NCBI GenBank assembly: GCA_022838965.1 | Contig: JALHDK010000065.1 | Coordinates: 1-17,459, forward strand | Reading direction: 5' to 3' | From: Actinomycetales bacterium | Lineage (GTDB): Bacteria; Actinomycetota; Actinomycetes; Actinomycetales; Actinomycetaceae | DNA: 17,459 bases | Part shown: piece after piece, positions 1 through 7,437 of the stretch | Layout of the letters: each line of letters begins with the position of its first letter | Position numbering within the stretch: position 1 is the first letter of the stretch | The notes under the pieces: model-generated | Told to the model about the DNA's origin: nothing | What the model saw: the letters and a program-made list of their open reading frames with translations, nothing else | The model's database searches: none | Made by a program: the position numbers and the translations under genes

Positions 1-1
1 C

Positions 2-286
2 TACGCCGAACTCGACGCCCAGGCCAACCGCCTGGCCCACCGCCTGATCGCCCTGGGCGTGCGGCCGGAGACGCGCGTGGGCATTGCCATGCAGCGCTCG
101 GTGGAGATGGTGGTCGGCCTGCTGGCCATCCTCAAGGCCGGTGGCGCCTATGTGCCGCTGGACCCGGACTACCCTGCCGACCGGCTGGCGCACATGGTGG
201 CCGACAGCGGGATCTCTCTGGTGCTGACGCAGGCTGTGGTGCGCAAGCGCATTCCCGGCGCTGCTGCGCTGCAGGTGCTGGAGATC
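2..286 (+). CDS. NRPS adenylation-domain fragment, cut at both ends
   Basis: Reading from base 2, the frame encodes about 95 residues of an amino-acid-activating adenylation domain of a non-ribosomal peptide synthetase. Core motif A1 is seen as YAELDAQANRLAHRL at the left edge. Core motif A2 is seen as LKAGGAYVPLDPDYP at about bases 131-178, followed by the usual DRLAHMVADSG and LVLTQ segment. The match stops abruptly near LQVLEIG, at about base 286, well before motifs A3-A10. Beyond that, the same + frame is only antisense to a glycosyltransferase. The residue style resembles Pseudomonas/Burkholderia-type synthetases, and GC looks lower than in the rest of the window. No start, thiolation or condensation domain is visible. 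I am confident of the domain identity. Whether it belongs to this genome is doubtful. Confidence 0.8.
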
Positions 287-292
287 GGTGGT
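284..292. other. Junction between NRPS fragment and glycosyltransferase gene
   Basis: Left of this point the + strand is a good adenylation domain. Right of it the - strand is a good GT2 glycosyltransferase. Both protein matches end within a few bases of each other, around gagatcggtggtcgc, with no insertion-sequence end, target duplication or att-like repeat visible. The two halves also differ in apparent codon style. This is the signature of a chimeric join or a rearrangement breakpoint. The sequence alone cannot say which. Confidence 0.7.
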
Positions 293-1858
293 CGCCCCCG
301 CGATGCGCTCCAGCCGGCTCGGCGCCCCCGGGAACGACGAGTACGGGGTCTGCGCGATCGCCACCCTCTCGTTGCCCGGCTGCTCCAGGAGGTGGACCAG
401 CCGCAGACAGTACTCCCGCAGCAGCAGGGAGTCCGCGTCGAGGGTGAGCAGGTAGTCGGACGCGGGGATGACGAGGTGCGCCGGCCCGCCGTCGTCGTCG
501 GAGGGCCCGCCGGGGTGGGCGGGCCGGCCGCCGTCGTCGTCGGACCACCCGCCGGGGCCCGCCGGCCGCAGCACCACCCCCTCCGCGGTGGGCTCCTCCA
601 CCCACCGCCCACCCATGAGCGAGATGTAGGAGTTCAGGTTCATCGCCTTGTTTGCCTCGTGCGACAGCGACACGTAGCGCTTCCGCTCGAACACCGTCAC
701 CTCGGCCTCGAAGATCCACACCAGGCGCGCGTGCAGCTGGGAGACGCGGCGACGCGTCGGAGGGCTCGGGCTCCCGATGGCGGACCGTACGGCCGCCGCG
801 GTCCGCGCGAGGTCGCCGGCCAGGCCGCGGAGGACCTCCTCCACGAAGAAGGTGTCGGTGTGGTCCCCGGGTGGTTCCGCCGCCGACGTGGGTGGCGACG
901 GCGTGCTGAGGGAGTGCTCCCACGCCCGACGGAACCGGCTCGCGGGCTCGCGCAGGGCGTCGGACACCTCGGTGGCGAGGCATCGCGTGGCGTCCAGTCG
1001 GGCGGCGGCGTCCGGGTTGGCGGGGTGCGGGGGATCGTCGAGGAGGAGCACCACCCGGAGATGCGGGTACTCCTGCAGTGCGGCCGACCACAGCGTGGCC
1101 CGAACCACCCGCGTCTCCTCCGCGTAGGAGGGGATGAGGACGGTGAGGGTGCGGAGGGGCGTGGAGCGGCGAGCGTCGGGGCTGGCGTCGTGGGCGGGGC
1201 TGGCGCCGGGGGCGAGGCCGGCGCCGTGGGCGAGGCCGGCGCCGCCGGCGAGGCCGGTGCCGGGGGCGAGGCCGGTGCCGCCGGCGAGGCCGGTGCCGCC
1301 GGCGAGGCCGGCCAGGGCGGCGTCGTGGCCCCCGAAGTGTTCGTCCAGCTCAGCGTGGGATGCCCGCTCGTGGCCCCGCAGCCGCACCAGCGCCCCGTAC
1401 CGGGCCACCAGATACGACAGCGCCGAGAAGCTGAGTGCGGTCACGCTGAGCGTGGCCGTGACGAGGATGAGCAGGCGGATGGGGCTCGCGGACGGGTCGG
1501 CCAGGTGGGCGGCGATCGTGTGCCCGACGTACGCGAGCCAGCCCACCACCGTCAGCACCACGGCCAGCCTGGCCCGCGTGATCGCGCCAAACGTCGGCCG
1601 CGCGTGTACGATCGACGGCGCCGGCGGGTGGAGCGACGGCGCGACCGGGCCTTGGGGCGGGGGCGGCGGTGCGACCGCGTCACGGAGCGGGGGCGGCGGT
1701 GCGACCGGGCCTTGGGGCGGCGGTGCGACGAGGTCCCGTGGCGACTCCGGCGGGTGAGGCGACGCCGGCGGGTGGAGCGACGGCGTCGGGTGGAGCGTGG
1801 CGGGCGGTGCCACCGCCCCGATCGGGCGCGAGTGGGCGCCCACGACTGTGGAGTTCAT
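288..1858 (-). CDS. GT2-family membrane glycosyltransferase, 3'-truncated at the junction
   Basis: Probably a processive-type or cell-surface glycosyltransferase that transfers a nucleotide-sugar residue at the cytoplasmic membrane. From ATG 1858, preceded by a G-rich ribosome site about 8 bases upstream, the protein has a Pro-rich N-terminus (residues ~18-80), two membrane segments (~97-118 and ~127-155), a Gly/Ala linker of repeated GLAGGT units (~182-222), and a GT-A fold starting at RTLTVLIPSYAEET (~236). VVLLLDDPPHP and the DxD metal/nucleotide motif LTLDADSLLL (D474, D476) follow, then AQTPYSSFPGAPSRLERIAGATTD. The match ends there, at about residue 523. The later acceptor and QxxRW-like motifs and the C-terminal membrane helices are missing. 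The frame stays open to base 2, but that stretch is antisense NRPS sequence. The sugar and acceptor cannot be told. Confidence 0.75.
1203..1312. repeat. 18-bp in-frame tandem repeat in the glycosyltransferase gene
   Basis: About six copies of an 18-bp unit (ggcgaggccggcgccgtg-like) lie head to tail inside the minus-strand glycosyltransferase gene. They encode GLAGGT, GLAPGT or GLAHGA hexapeptides in the linker between the membrane helices and the catalytic domain. The copies differ at a few bases, and all keep the frame. Confidence 0.8.
1641..1724. repeat. 30-bp in-frame tandem repeat encoding the Pro-rich N-terminus
   Basis: Units starting gcgaccgggccttggggcgg lie at 1641, 1671 and 1701. 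The middle one diverges and the last is 24 bp long. On the minus strand they encode the VAPPPP / QGP Pro-rich blocks of the glycosyltransferase N-terminus. All unit lengths are multiples of three. Confidence 0.7.
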
Positions 1859-1944
1859 TGTCGTGCCCCCCTGGCACGCCCCGCGGAGAGGAGCGCGGGG
1901 TCGCTCGCCAGCACGGGGCATCTGTGGTGTTGAACCGCAGCGTA

Positions 1945-1977
1945 GGCAACCCGCCCTCGTGACGAGAGCGGGTTGCC
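1945..1977. terminator. 33-bp near-perfect hairpin, terminator or leader element
   Basis: The arms ggcaacccgc and gcgggttgcc pair perfectly. Inside them ctcg and cgag pair around a tga loop, with single unpaired c and a bases between the two stems. No T-run follows on either strand. It lies 87 bases upstream of the glycosyltransferase ATG and 495 bases beyond the PqqD-like stop. It could therefore end leftward transcription or act in the leader of the glycosyltransferase mRNA. Confidence 0.5.
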
Positions 1978-2146
1978 ACTGGCCGTGCATGAGGTTGGTC
2001 ACGCGCGTCCGGCGGGGGGCCGGAGGGGCCGACGATCGCGACCGCACCGCTCGATGAGCAGCCAGCTGTCCGCGGAGGCGTGGTGTCCCGGTTGTAGATC
2101 CAGACGCCGCCGACAACGCCGGGGTGACTGGTTGCGGTGGTGCTAT

Positions 2147-2179
2147 GTGAGGTTGGTTCGCCTCAGTAACCACTCTCAC
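2147..2179. other. Imperfect hairpin in non-coding gap
   Basis: The outer stem is gtgag/ctcac and the inner stem is ggtt/aacc, separated by a small internal mismatch, with a 9-base loop cgcctcagt. The surroundings are slightly less GC-rich than the rest of the gap. Operator, leader structure and chance are all possible. Confidence 0.25.
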
Positions 2180-2284
2180 CTCCCTTGGGAGAGGAGGCCC
2201 CCTGCCCGTGCCTCCCCACGCATGCCGCGGCCTTCCCGTACACGCTCCGGCGTCCCCACCTCACGCTGCTGCGACCCGGCCCGT

Positions 2285-2501
2285 GGTCAGGGCGTGTGCG
2301 GGCGTCAGCAGCCCGCAATCAGGGCGGGCGGGGGTCAGCTCAGGGCGACCGGCCCAACACCCCGGACTCCGGCCGCGGTCAGGGCGCGTGCGGGGTCCGC
2401 AGCCCGCAGTCAGGGCGTGCGCGGGGTCCGCAGCCCGCAGTCAGGGCGTGCGCGGGGTCCGCAGCCCGCAGTCAGGGCGTGCGCGGGGTCAGCAGCCCGC
2501 G
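2285..2501. repeat. 31-bp tandem repeat array reaching into the PqqD-like gene
   Basis: Three almost identical 31-bp units lie at 2399-2429, 2430-2460 and 2461-2491; each starts gcagcccgcagtcagggcgt and ends gcgcggggtc plus one base. Degenerate units flank them at about 2285-2337, 2377-2398 and 2492-2501. There are no unique spacers, so this is not CRISPR. The last unit supplies the final codons (LLTPRTP) and the TGA stop of the minus-strand PqqD-like gene. Confidence 0.85.
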
Positions 2502-2897
2502 GGTGGTGAGGTCGGCGAGGAAGGCGCGAACGTCGTCGGCGACCTGGTCCTCCGGAAGCTGGACGATCTCGGCGACGTCGCGGACGACGTCGTCGGAGCC
2601 CTCCGCCGCCACGTGCCAGATCAGCCGGGCGGTGTCCCTGAGGAGGACGGTCCGGCCGGCCGGGACGATCGTGAGGTAGAGCTCCTCCGCCATTCCTAAG
2701 TCCGCGCCGTCCACCCACGCGACGTTGGCGGGCACGAGGTAGGCGGGGGGCGGCTGTGGGGGCGCGTCGGGAGCAGGGGCCGTGGCGGGAGCGGCGGGGG
2801 CAGGTGGCGCAGGCGGCGCGGCGGGCGCAGGCGGCGCGACGGGTCCGCGCGGCTCGCTCGCCCTCCCGGTCTCCTCCACGGCCCCATTATCCGCCAC
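2472..2897 (-). CDS. PqqD-like (RRE-fold) protein with Pro/Ala-rich N-terminus
   Basis: PqqD-type proteins are small winged-helix domains that bind leader peptides and present them to partner enzymes in ribosomal peptide and PQQ biosynthesis. Residues ~52-138 fit the family: LYLTIVPAGRTVLLRDTARLIWHVA, then VVRDVAEIVQLPEDQVADDV and the closing RAFLADLTTRGLL. This is the usual strand-strand-helix pattern with the DVxxFLxxLxxxGL end. Residues ~18-52 are a Pro/Ala linker. I chose GTG 2897 (141 aa) because GGAG lies 7 bases upstream. GTG 2936 is an alternative and 2879 is possible. No radical-SAM enzyme, precursor peptide or other modification gene is nearby, so a RiPP role is only inferred. The stop lies in a 31-bp repeat, so the C-terminal tail may be secondarily altered. 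The neighbouring GyrI-like gene is divergent. Confidence 0.75.
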   Translation of the reverse strand: MADNGAVEETGRASEPRGPVAPPAPAAPPAPPAPAAPATAPAPDAPPQPPPAYLVPANVAWVDGADLGMAEELYLTIVPAGRTVLLRDTARLIWHVAAEGSDDVVRDVAEIVQLPEDQVADDVRAFLADLTTRGLLTPRTP

Positions 2898-2971
2898 CGC
2901 TCCGCTCCGGCACGTCCGCTCCCCTTGGCCGGCCACTCATCGGGTCGCCGTCGGGGTTGTGCAAGGGCCGG

Positions 2972-2989
2972 GGCGAGAGGAGACTCGCC
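2972..2989. promoter_or_regulatory. Inverted repeat between divergent genes, possible operator
   Basis: GGCGAG and CTCGCC form a perfect 6-bp inverted repeat around a 6-base centre (aggaga). It lies in the short gap between the divergent PqqD-like and GyrI-like genes, about 30 bases upstream of the latter's ATG. It could be an operator or a leader hairpin. No clear -35/-10 pair was found. Confidence 0.3.
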
Positions 2990-3019
2990 GTGTTGCGAAG
3001 CACGCCCAAGGAGGCCCGC

Positions 3020-3595
3020 ATGTCCACGTACTCAACGGATCCCCACGTCGTCGCCCTGGAGCCGACCACCGTGCTCGCGCTGCGGGAGACCGTCCCCATG
3101 GGCGAGCTGCCCGCCTTCTTCGATCGGGCCTTCCACGCCACCATGGCGGCGGCGCAGGCGCAAGGCGTGCGGGTGGTGGGGCCGCCGGTCGGGGTGTACT
3201 TCGGCATGCCGTCCGACACCGTCGACGTCGCGGCCGGGTTCCCGGTCGCCGGGCCCGTGGAGGGGGTTGGCGGCGGCGGGGCTGGCGCGGGCGGCGGGGC
3301 TGGCGGGGACGGCGGCGGCGCGGCTGGCGGCGTTGGGGCTGGCGCGGGCGGCGGGGCTGGCGGCGGCGGGGTGGCCGGCGTCGGGATCGTGACGCTCCCC
3401 GGCGGACGGGCCGCCCAGATCCTTCACGTGGGAACCTACGACGCGATGGAGCAGACGTACGGCCGGCTGATGTCGTGGATGGGTGAGCAGGGACTTCGGC
3501 CGGGCGGCGTGATGTGGGAGGTGTACCTGAGCGAGCCCACCCCCGACGCGCCGGAGTCGTGGCAGACGCTGATTGTCTGGCCGCTGGCGGGATAG
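3020..3595 (+). CDS. GyrI-like / effector-binding domain protein
   Basis: A stand-alone small-molecule-binding domain of the GyrI-like family, related to the effector domains of AraC- and BmrR-type regulators. There is no DNA-binding domain, so it may bind a drug or metabolite or act on a partner. AAGGAGG at 3008-3014, five bases upstream, fixes ATG 3020 (191 aa). Family features are GPPVGVYFG (residues ~54-62), FPVAGPV (~74-80), LPGGRAAQILHVGTYDAM (~126-143), a YGRLMSWMGEQGL helix, and the WEVYL strand whose Glu (E167) usually faces the ligand pocket. A 40-residue Gly/Ala run (~82-121), encoded by GGC-rich repeats, replaces the short loop normally found between two strands. The stop is followed at once by degenerate copies of the last codons (ggcgggatagcc-like). 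Confidence 0.8.
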   Translation: MSTYSTDPHVVALEPTTVLALRETVPMGELPAFFDRAFHATMAAAQAQGVRVVGPPVGVYFGMPSDTVDVAAGFPVAGPVEGVGGGGAGAGGGAGGDGGGAAGGVGAGAGGGAGGGGVAGVGIVTLPGGRAAQILHVGTYDAMEQTYGRLMSWMGEQGLRPGGVMWEVYLSEPTPDAPESWQTLIVWPLAG

Positions 3596-3765
3596 CCCCT
3601 GGCGCTGGCGGGACAGCCGCAGTCGGAGGCGGGATAGCCGCTGGCGCTGGCGTGCCTACGTCCGCTGCAATCAGCGTCCTCCGGCGCGGGCCGGGGGCCT
3701 CACACCGGGGGCTCCGGCGCGGTCCAGGGCCGGGACTGACCGTCATGCCGGCCCTCCACTCCCCT

Positions 3766-3926
3766 TTCCCGACGGCTTGGCAGCGGCTCGCGGCCTCGAG
3801 CCGACCCTCAACACCCGTTTTCCGACGGCTTGGCAGCGGCTCGCGGCCTCGAGCCGACCCTCAACACCCGTTTCCCGATGGCTCGGCAGGGACTTGGGCC
3901 CCTGAGCCGACCCTCAACACCTGTTT
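3766..3926. repeat. 53-bp tandem repeat, three units
   Basis: The motif ccgaccctcaacac recurs at 3801, 3854 and 3907, exactly 53 bases apart. Units 1 and 2 are nearly identical (ccgacggcttggcagcggct, then cgcggcctcga). Unit 3 diverges in its middle. Every unit ends in ccctcaacacc(c/t)gttt, which is also the left arm of the palindrome that begins in unit 3. Confidence 0.85.
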
Positions 3927-4001
3927 CCCCATTGTCGGGGAGAGATGTGTGCCCATGGGGCAAAGGACTCTCCCCAACAATGGGGAAACAGGTGTTGAGG
4001 G
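3911..4001. repeat. Palindromic element, copy A (91 bp)
   Basis: The left arm starts ccctcaacacctgtttcccc and runs to 3944. It pairs with the right arm ending at 4001 (ggggaaacaggtgttgaggg) over about 34 bp with one mismatch. The centre contains a second small stem, tgccc-atg-gggca. Three related copies lie at 6935, 7188 and 7438. Copy A sits about 88 bases upstream of unknown-function gene 1. A regulatory hairpin, a MITE-like element and a REP-like element are all possible. Confidence 0.85.
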
Positions 4002-4088
4002 CGCTGGGCCCGCCCCACGCCACCACTCCACGCGCCACCACACAGTCCACCCGCCGCCACCCGCTCACCGAAGCGCCGGGAGTCGCGG

Positions 4089-4805
4089 ATGATGGGAGCC
4101 GTGGACCCCCGAATCCTTGACCTCGGCGGCCGCCTGCTCACAGACGGCCCCGCCGGCGCCGACCTCGACGCCCTCATCCTCGCCCGCCCCGACTTCGCCC
4201 TCTGCCTCTCCACCACGGACGGCTGGGCGGACCTCCCGCTGGCGGGCGCCGTCGTGGGCGTGGGGCCCGAGCTGCTCGCCAGGGTGCGCGACGCCGCCGT
4301 CCCGCTCATCCCCGAGAACCCCCTCACGGGTGCCGAGTGGCAGCCGGGCGAGGCGGCGGCGCTCGCCGCCGAGGGCCTCGCCGTCGGGATCGTCACCGAT
4401 GCGCTGGTGATCGAGGTCGCCAGCCGCGACGGCGACGGCGGGGCGTGGGTGGTGCCGTACCGGCGCGGTCGTGCGAGGGTGGGTGACGGCGCCGACGGCG
4501 GTGGGCTGCACTTCGGGGAGGCGCAGCGCGTGGGCGACTGCCCGGGCTGGCTGCTCCAGGCGATGACCATTCCCCCCGCCGATCCCGCACGGGTCCCCGA
4601 CCCCGGCGACACCTTCACCTACCACCCGGACGGCCCCTTCTACTCCCCCGAGAAGGGACGGGTGGCGCTGGACGTGGGGGTTAGCCGGTTCATCACGCGC
4701 GCCCTCTTGGAGCGGCGCGGCGCCGCGTGCGTCTACACCTCGGCCCCCTACGCGGAGACGCTCCGGTCGGAGGGGATCGGGTTCGTGGACGTGCATGTGA
4801 TGTGA
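4089..4805 (+). CDS. Unknown-function protein, paralog 1
   Basis: I do not recognise the family. ATG 4089 has GGGAG six bases upstream (238 aa). GTG 4101, which aligns with the paralog's start, is an alternative. The protein looks soluble: no signal peptide or membrane helix. It is acidic and ordered, with an N-terminal helix (DPRILDLGGRLLTDGP), a segment ARPDFALCLSTTDGW (~33-47), VPLIPENPLTG, a central DGDGGAWVVPYRRG strand, and a C-terminal block ALDVGVSRF...VYTSAPYAETLRSEGI that ends in VDVHV. More than half of the residues match paralog 2 (7697-8398) by eye, including RPDFAL, PENP.TG, EPGEAAALA, GDCP.W, AMTI and ALDVGVSR. The 3' end nearly meets the exporter gene on the other strand (32-bp gap). 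The upstream region carries palindrome copy A. Confidence 0.8.
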   Translation: MMGAVDPRILDLGGRLLTDGPAGADLDALILARPDFALCLSTTDGWADLPLAGAVVGVGPELLARVRDAAVPLIPENPLTGAEWQPGEAAALAAEGLAVGIVTDALVIEVASRDGDGGAWVVPYRRGRARVGDGADGGGLHFGEAQRVGDCPGWLLQAMTIPPADPARVPDPGDTFTYHPDGPFYSPEKGRVALDVGVSRFITRALLERRGAACVYTSAPYAETLRSEGIGFVDVHVM

Positions 4806-4819
4806 TGACCGGGAGGTCG

Positions 4820-4843
4820 GGCTGACGGCGCCCGGCCTCAGCC
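4820..4843. terminator. Possible bidirectional terminator between convergent genes
   Basis: GGCTGA at 4820-4825 pairs with TCAGCC at 4838-4843 around a GC-rich loop that can itself fold. The right arm overlaps the stop codon of the exporter gene. The location between two converging genes suits a shared terminator. There is no T-run. Confidence 0.35.
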
Positions 4844-6532
4844 GCGCTCGTCTACGGCCGCCCCAGGACGCTCCCCTGCCGCCCCCGGAGTCGCCCACCC
4901 ACTCGAGACCGCTCCCCCCGCGAGAATCCCCAGCGCGATGGCCACCATCGTGGACGCCGTCGTCACGAGGGTGGTGAAGCCGGCGTCGTCGCCGCCGAGG
5001 AGGTAGGCCACCCCCACCAGGCCGAGCGCGCCCGGTACCAGCAGCCAGAACCCGGGCAGGAAGGTGACGAACTCCGCGGGCCCGGACCGCAGCCGCGAGA
5101 CCAGCGCCGCCGCCGGGGTCATCGCGAACGCGCCGATGAACGCGGAGAGCACGCCCCCGAAGATCGCGTCCCCCGCCACCTGCGCCCCGTAGGCCACGTA
5201 GAGCACGAGGATGACCCAGCCGATGGATCGGCGTCGTCCGCTCTGATGCACCACAACCCCGGCCCCGAACACCGGCACCGCGAGCCACGGCGCCAGCGGC
5301 CCGAGCGGCTGGGACGGGCCCGTGAGGTCCAGCTCCGGAACCCCGACCAGCGCCGACGCCGCCACCACCCCCGCCGCCAGCAGGATCAGCTGCATGGCGC
5401 CCGCCGCGAGCCGGCCCGCACCCGCCATCATCTGGCCCGTGGCGAGCTCGAGCACTCCCGTGGTGAGGAGACCCCCCGGGAGCAGGATCACGAGCGGCGC
5501 GATCAGCGCCGGGAGGACGCTCGCATCGGACCCGAGCGTGCTCAGGGCGAGCACCGCCGTCGACACCCCGAACGACACCCCCACCGTCACCAGCGCCTGG
5601 TACCGCTGCTGCACCCGCTGGCCGTACTGCAGCGCCACTCCCACCAGCACCCCGAGAATCGCCGCGCTCGCCAGCCCGCCCCAGGACGCCCCGAGCATCA
5701 CGGAGATCGCCGCGGACAGGAAGCCGTACGCGATCACGCGCTGGGTGCTCGTGTAGGGCGACCGGGCCGCGCGGATCTCCCGGATCCGCCGGATGACGGC
5801 GGCGGGGTCGGTGGGGGCGCGGCGGACGTCGTTGACGACGTCGTCGAGGTCGTCGATCTGCCCGAGCGTCAGGCGGGAGTGGCCGGAGGACACCGCCCCG
5901 GTGCGGAGCTCGCCCACCCCGCGCACCGAGACGAACAGGGCGGTGGGGAAGACGACGATCTCCGCGTGCGGGAACCCGTTCACCCGGGCCATGTCCTCCA
6001 GGACGAGTCGGACGGTGGCGACCGAGTAGCCGGCGTCGATCATGGCCTCGCCAGTGGCCTCGATGGCGGCCAGCCGGGAGGCGGGGGGTGAGGCGTCGTC
6101 CGGGTCCGCCGCACCCCCGACCTCCTCGTCGCGGCCCGCCTCACCGTCCCGGCCCGCCGCACCTCCGCCGGCGTCACCGGCGACGGCGTCCGGCCGCGGA
6201 CCTGCAGCGCCGTCGCGTCCCGCCGCACCCCCGACCTCCTCGTCCCGGCCCGCCGCACCCCCCGGGCCCGCCCCGACCTCCAGCTCCGGCGGGGACTCCA
6301 CGCCCCGACGTCGTACCCACCCGAGGATCACGGCCGCCGTCGCGAGCACTATGCCCGCCGTCACCCACGAGGCCGGCGATGGCGTGCGCGGGTCTGCCGC
6401 TGGCCTGGCGGCGCCCGCGGCAACCGGCCCGGCGAGCATCAGCAACAGGACCAGGGCAAGGACCGGCAAGACGGCCGGGGCGAGGGCCGCCGTGATGGCG
6501 CTCACACTCGTGCCTGGGCGCGCGGCCTTCAT
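4838..6532 (-). CDS. ThrE-family threonine/serine exporter
   Basis: A membrane permease of the ThrE family, whose Corynebacterium member exports L-threonine and L-serine. ATG 6532 is chosen over GTG 6547 because GGAGG lies 4 bases before it (564 aa, usual for a fused ThrE). Layout: one N-terminal hydrophobic segment (~17-40), a second (~56-72), a disordered linker (~88-148) of repeated GGAAGRD / DEEVGG units, the soluble N-terminal domain (~152-262; AMIDAGYSVATVRLVLEDMA, then FPTALFVSV), and about ten membrane helices from residue ~265. The family hallmark LPGGLLTTGVLELATGQMMAGAGRL is at ~351-375. A second ThrE-type segment with FVTFLPGFWLLVPGALGLVG is near the C-terminus. The repeat-rich linker is unusual. 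The substrate is inferred from the family only. It converges with unknown-function gene 1. Confidence 0.88.
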   Translation of the reverse strand: MKAARPGTSVSAITAALAPAVLPVLALVLLLMLAGPVAAGAARPAADPRTPSPASWVTAGIVLATAAVILGWVRRRGVESPPELEVGAGPGGAAGRDEEVGGAAGRDGAAGPRPDAVAGDAGGGAAGRDGEAGRDEEVGGAADPDDASPPASRLAAIEATGEAMIDAGYSVATVRLVLEDMARVNGFPHAEIVVFPTALFVSVRGVGELRTGAVSSGHSRLTLGQIDDLDDVVNDVRRAPTDPAAVIRRIREIRAARSPYTSTQRVIAYGFLSAAISVMLGASWGGLASAAILGVLVGVALQYGQRVQQRYQALVTVGVSFGVSTAVLALSTLGSDASVLPALIAPLVILLPGGLLTTGVLELATGQMMAGAGRLAAGAMQLILLAAGVVAASALVGVPELDLTGPSQPLGPLAPWLAVPVFGAGVVVHQSGRRRSIGWVILVLYVAYGAQVAGDAIFGGVLSAFIGAFAMTPAAALVSRLRSGPAEFVTFLPGFWLLVPGALGLVGVAYLLGGDDAGFTTLVTTASTMVAIALGILAGGAVSSGWATPGAAGERPGAAVDERG

Positions 6533-6934
6533 CCAACCTCCAGACACTCGTGATGGTCCGCGGCGTCGCCCGTTGCCGTCTGGCAGGTGTCGGCGTGGGG
6601 GGTCACGGCTGGGCGTGGTTGGCCACGGCTGATCACGGCTGGCGGCGGGCGGGCGGGCGCGGGTTCAGTGGTGCTGGGGGAAGCGTAGGGGGAGGGAGGT
6701 TGTCGGCACACACCCGCCGCGGGTCATGCCGCCAGTGCGCGGGCGGCGGCGGGCGGAGCGGCGGGCGGAATGGCGGACTGGGCACCGACCAGACTCGGAC
6801 CCTCGCCGGACTGGGTGCTGGCCGGACTGGACCGTGACCAAACTGGGGCCGTGGCAGGAGTGCGGACCGTGGGGCGACTGGTCCAGCCCCTCGCAGGGAA
6901 GGCGTGAGGCGTCCGAGTGCTCGGCTCAGGACCC

Positions 6935-7021
6935 CTCAACGCCCGTTTCCCCATTGTTGGGGTGGAAGCTGTGCCCATAAGGCAAAGAGGATTCCCCAAC
7001 GTTGGGGAAACAGGCGTTGAG
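6935..7021. repeat. Palindromic element, copy B (87 bp)
   Basis: The left arm is ctcaacgcccgtttcccc and the right arm ends ggggaaacaggcgttgag. The centre has ccccattgttgggg, gtgcccataaggcaaag and the perfect palindrome ccccaacgttgggg. The changes cac to cgc in the left arm and gtg to gcg in the right arm, relative to copy A, keep the pairing. Confidence 0.85.
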
Positions 7022-7187
7022 ACCCGTCACACCGGCCCGAAGAGGGCCCAAGACACCTCCAATTCTCGGGAAACGGGCGTTGAATCACGGGACGGACCGT
7101 GGCGCCTGGACCGCGGCGGACCGGACCGTGGCCGAACTCGGACCTCGCAGGGAAGGCGTGAGGCGTCCGGGGGCTCGGCTCACGGCC

Positions 7188-7274
7188 CTCAACACCTGTT
7201 TCCCCATTGTTGGGGTGGAAGCTGTGCCCATAGGGCAAAGAGGATTCCCCAACGTTGGGGAAACAGGGGTTGAG
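7188..7274. repeat. Palindromic element, copy C (87 bp)
   Basis: Same length and layout as copy B, about 253 bases further on. The left arm is ctcaacacctgtttcccc. The centre is gtgcccatagggcaaag, whose tgccc-ata-gggca stem is perfect. The right arm, ggggaaacaggggttgag, carries a g in place of a t, which breaks one pair. Confidence 0.85.
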
Positions 7275-7437
7275 ACCCGTCACACCGGCCCGAAGGGGCC
7301 CAAAGCACCTCCGCCCCCGGGCCAACGGTCGTTGAATCCCGGACGGACCGTGGCGCCTCGACCGCGGCGGACCGGACCGCGGCCAAACCCGGACCGCGCA
7401 GGGGAGCGTGAGGCGTCCGGGTGCTCGGCTCAGGGCC

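Larger units (their letters stand above)
1859..2471. other. Non-coding gap between glycosyltransferase and PqqD-like gene
   Basis: I see no credible gene here. Open frames on the + strand are low-complexity, lack recognisable domains and run antisense into the PqqD-like gene. The stretch holds two hairpins (1945-1977 and 2147-2179), a G-rich ribosome site for the glycosyltransferase just above 1858, and most of a 31-bp tandem array from about 2285. It must contain the glycosyltransferase promoter and the terminator of the PqqD-like gene, but I could not fix either with certainty. Confidence 0.6.
3596..4088. other. Non-coding gap rich in repeats, leader of unknown-function gene 1
   Basis: No credible gene is seen. 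Order of contents: degenerate repeats of ggcgggatagccgctggcgct just after the GyrI-like stop (3580-3655); a GC-rich stretch; a three-unit 53-bp tandem array (3766-3926); a 91-bp palindromic element (3911-4001); and about 87 bases of leader before the next start, with a GGGAG ribosome site at 4078-4082. Confidence 0.7.

Noticed and set aside
287..1933. Long + strand open frame continuing from the NRPS fragment
   Set aside because: After about base 286 it is antisense to the glycosyltransferase, is Arg/Gly-rich low complexity and has no domain. GC bias keeps the frame open.
2285..2501. Possible CRISPR array
   Set aside because: The 31-bp units abut directly with no variable spacers, and no cas genes are nearby.
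2185..2699. Overlapping + strand open frames across the 31-bp array
   Set aside because: They encode repeat-derived low-complexity peptides, lack ribosome sites and run antisense through the conserved PqqD-like domain.
6533..6547. Upstream GTG start (6547) for the exporter
   Set aside because: GGAGG lies immediately before ATG 6532 and inside the extended reading, so it is better read as the ribosome site.
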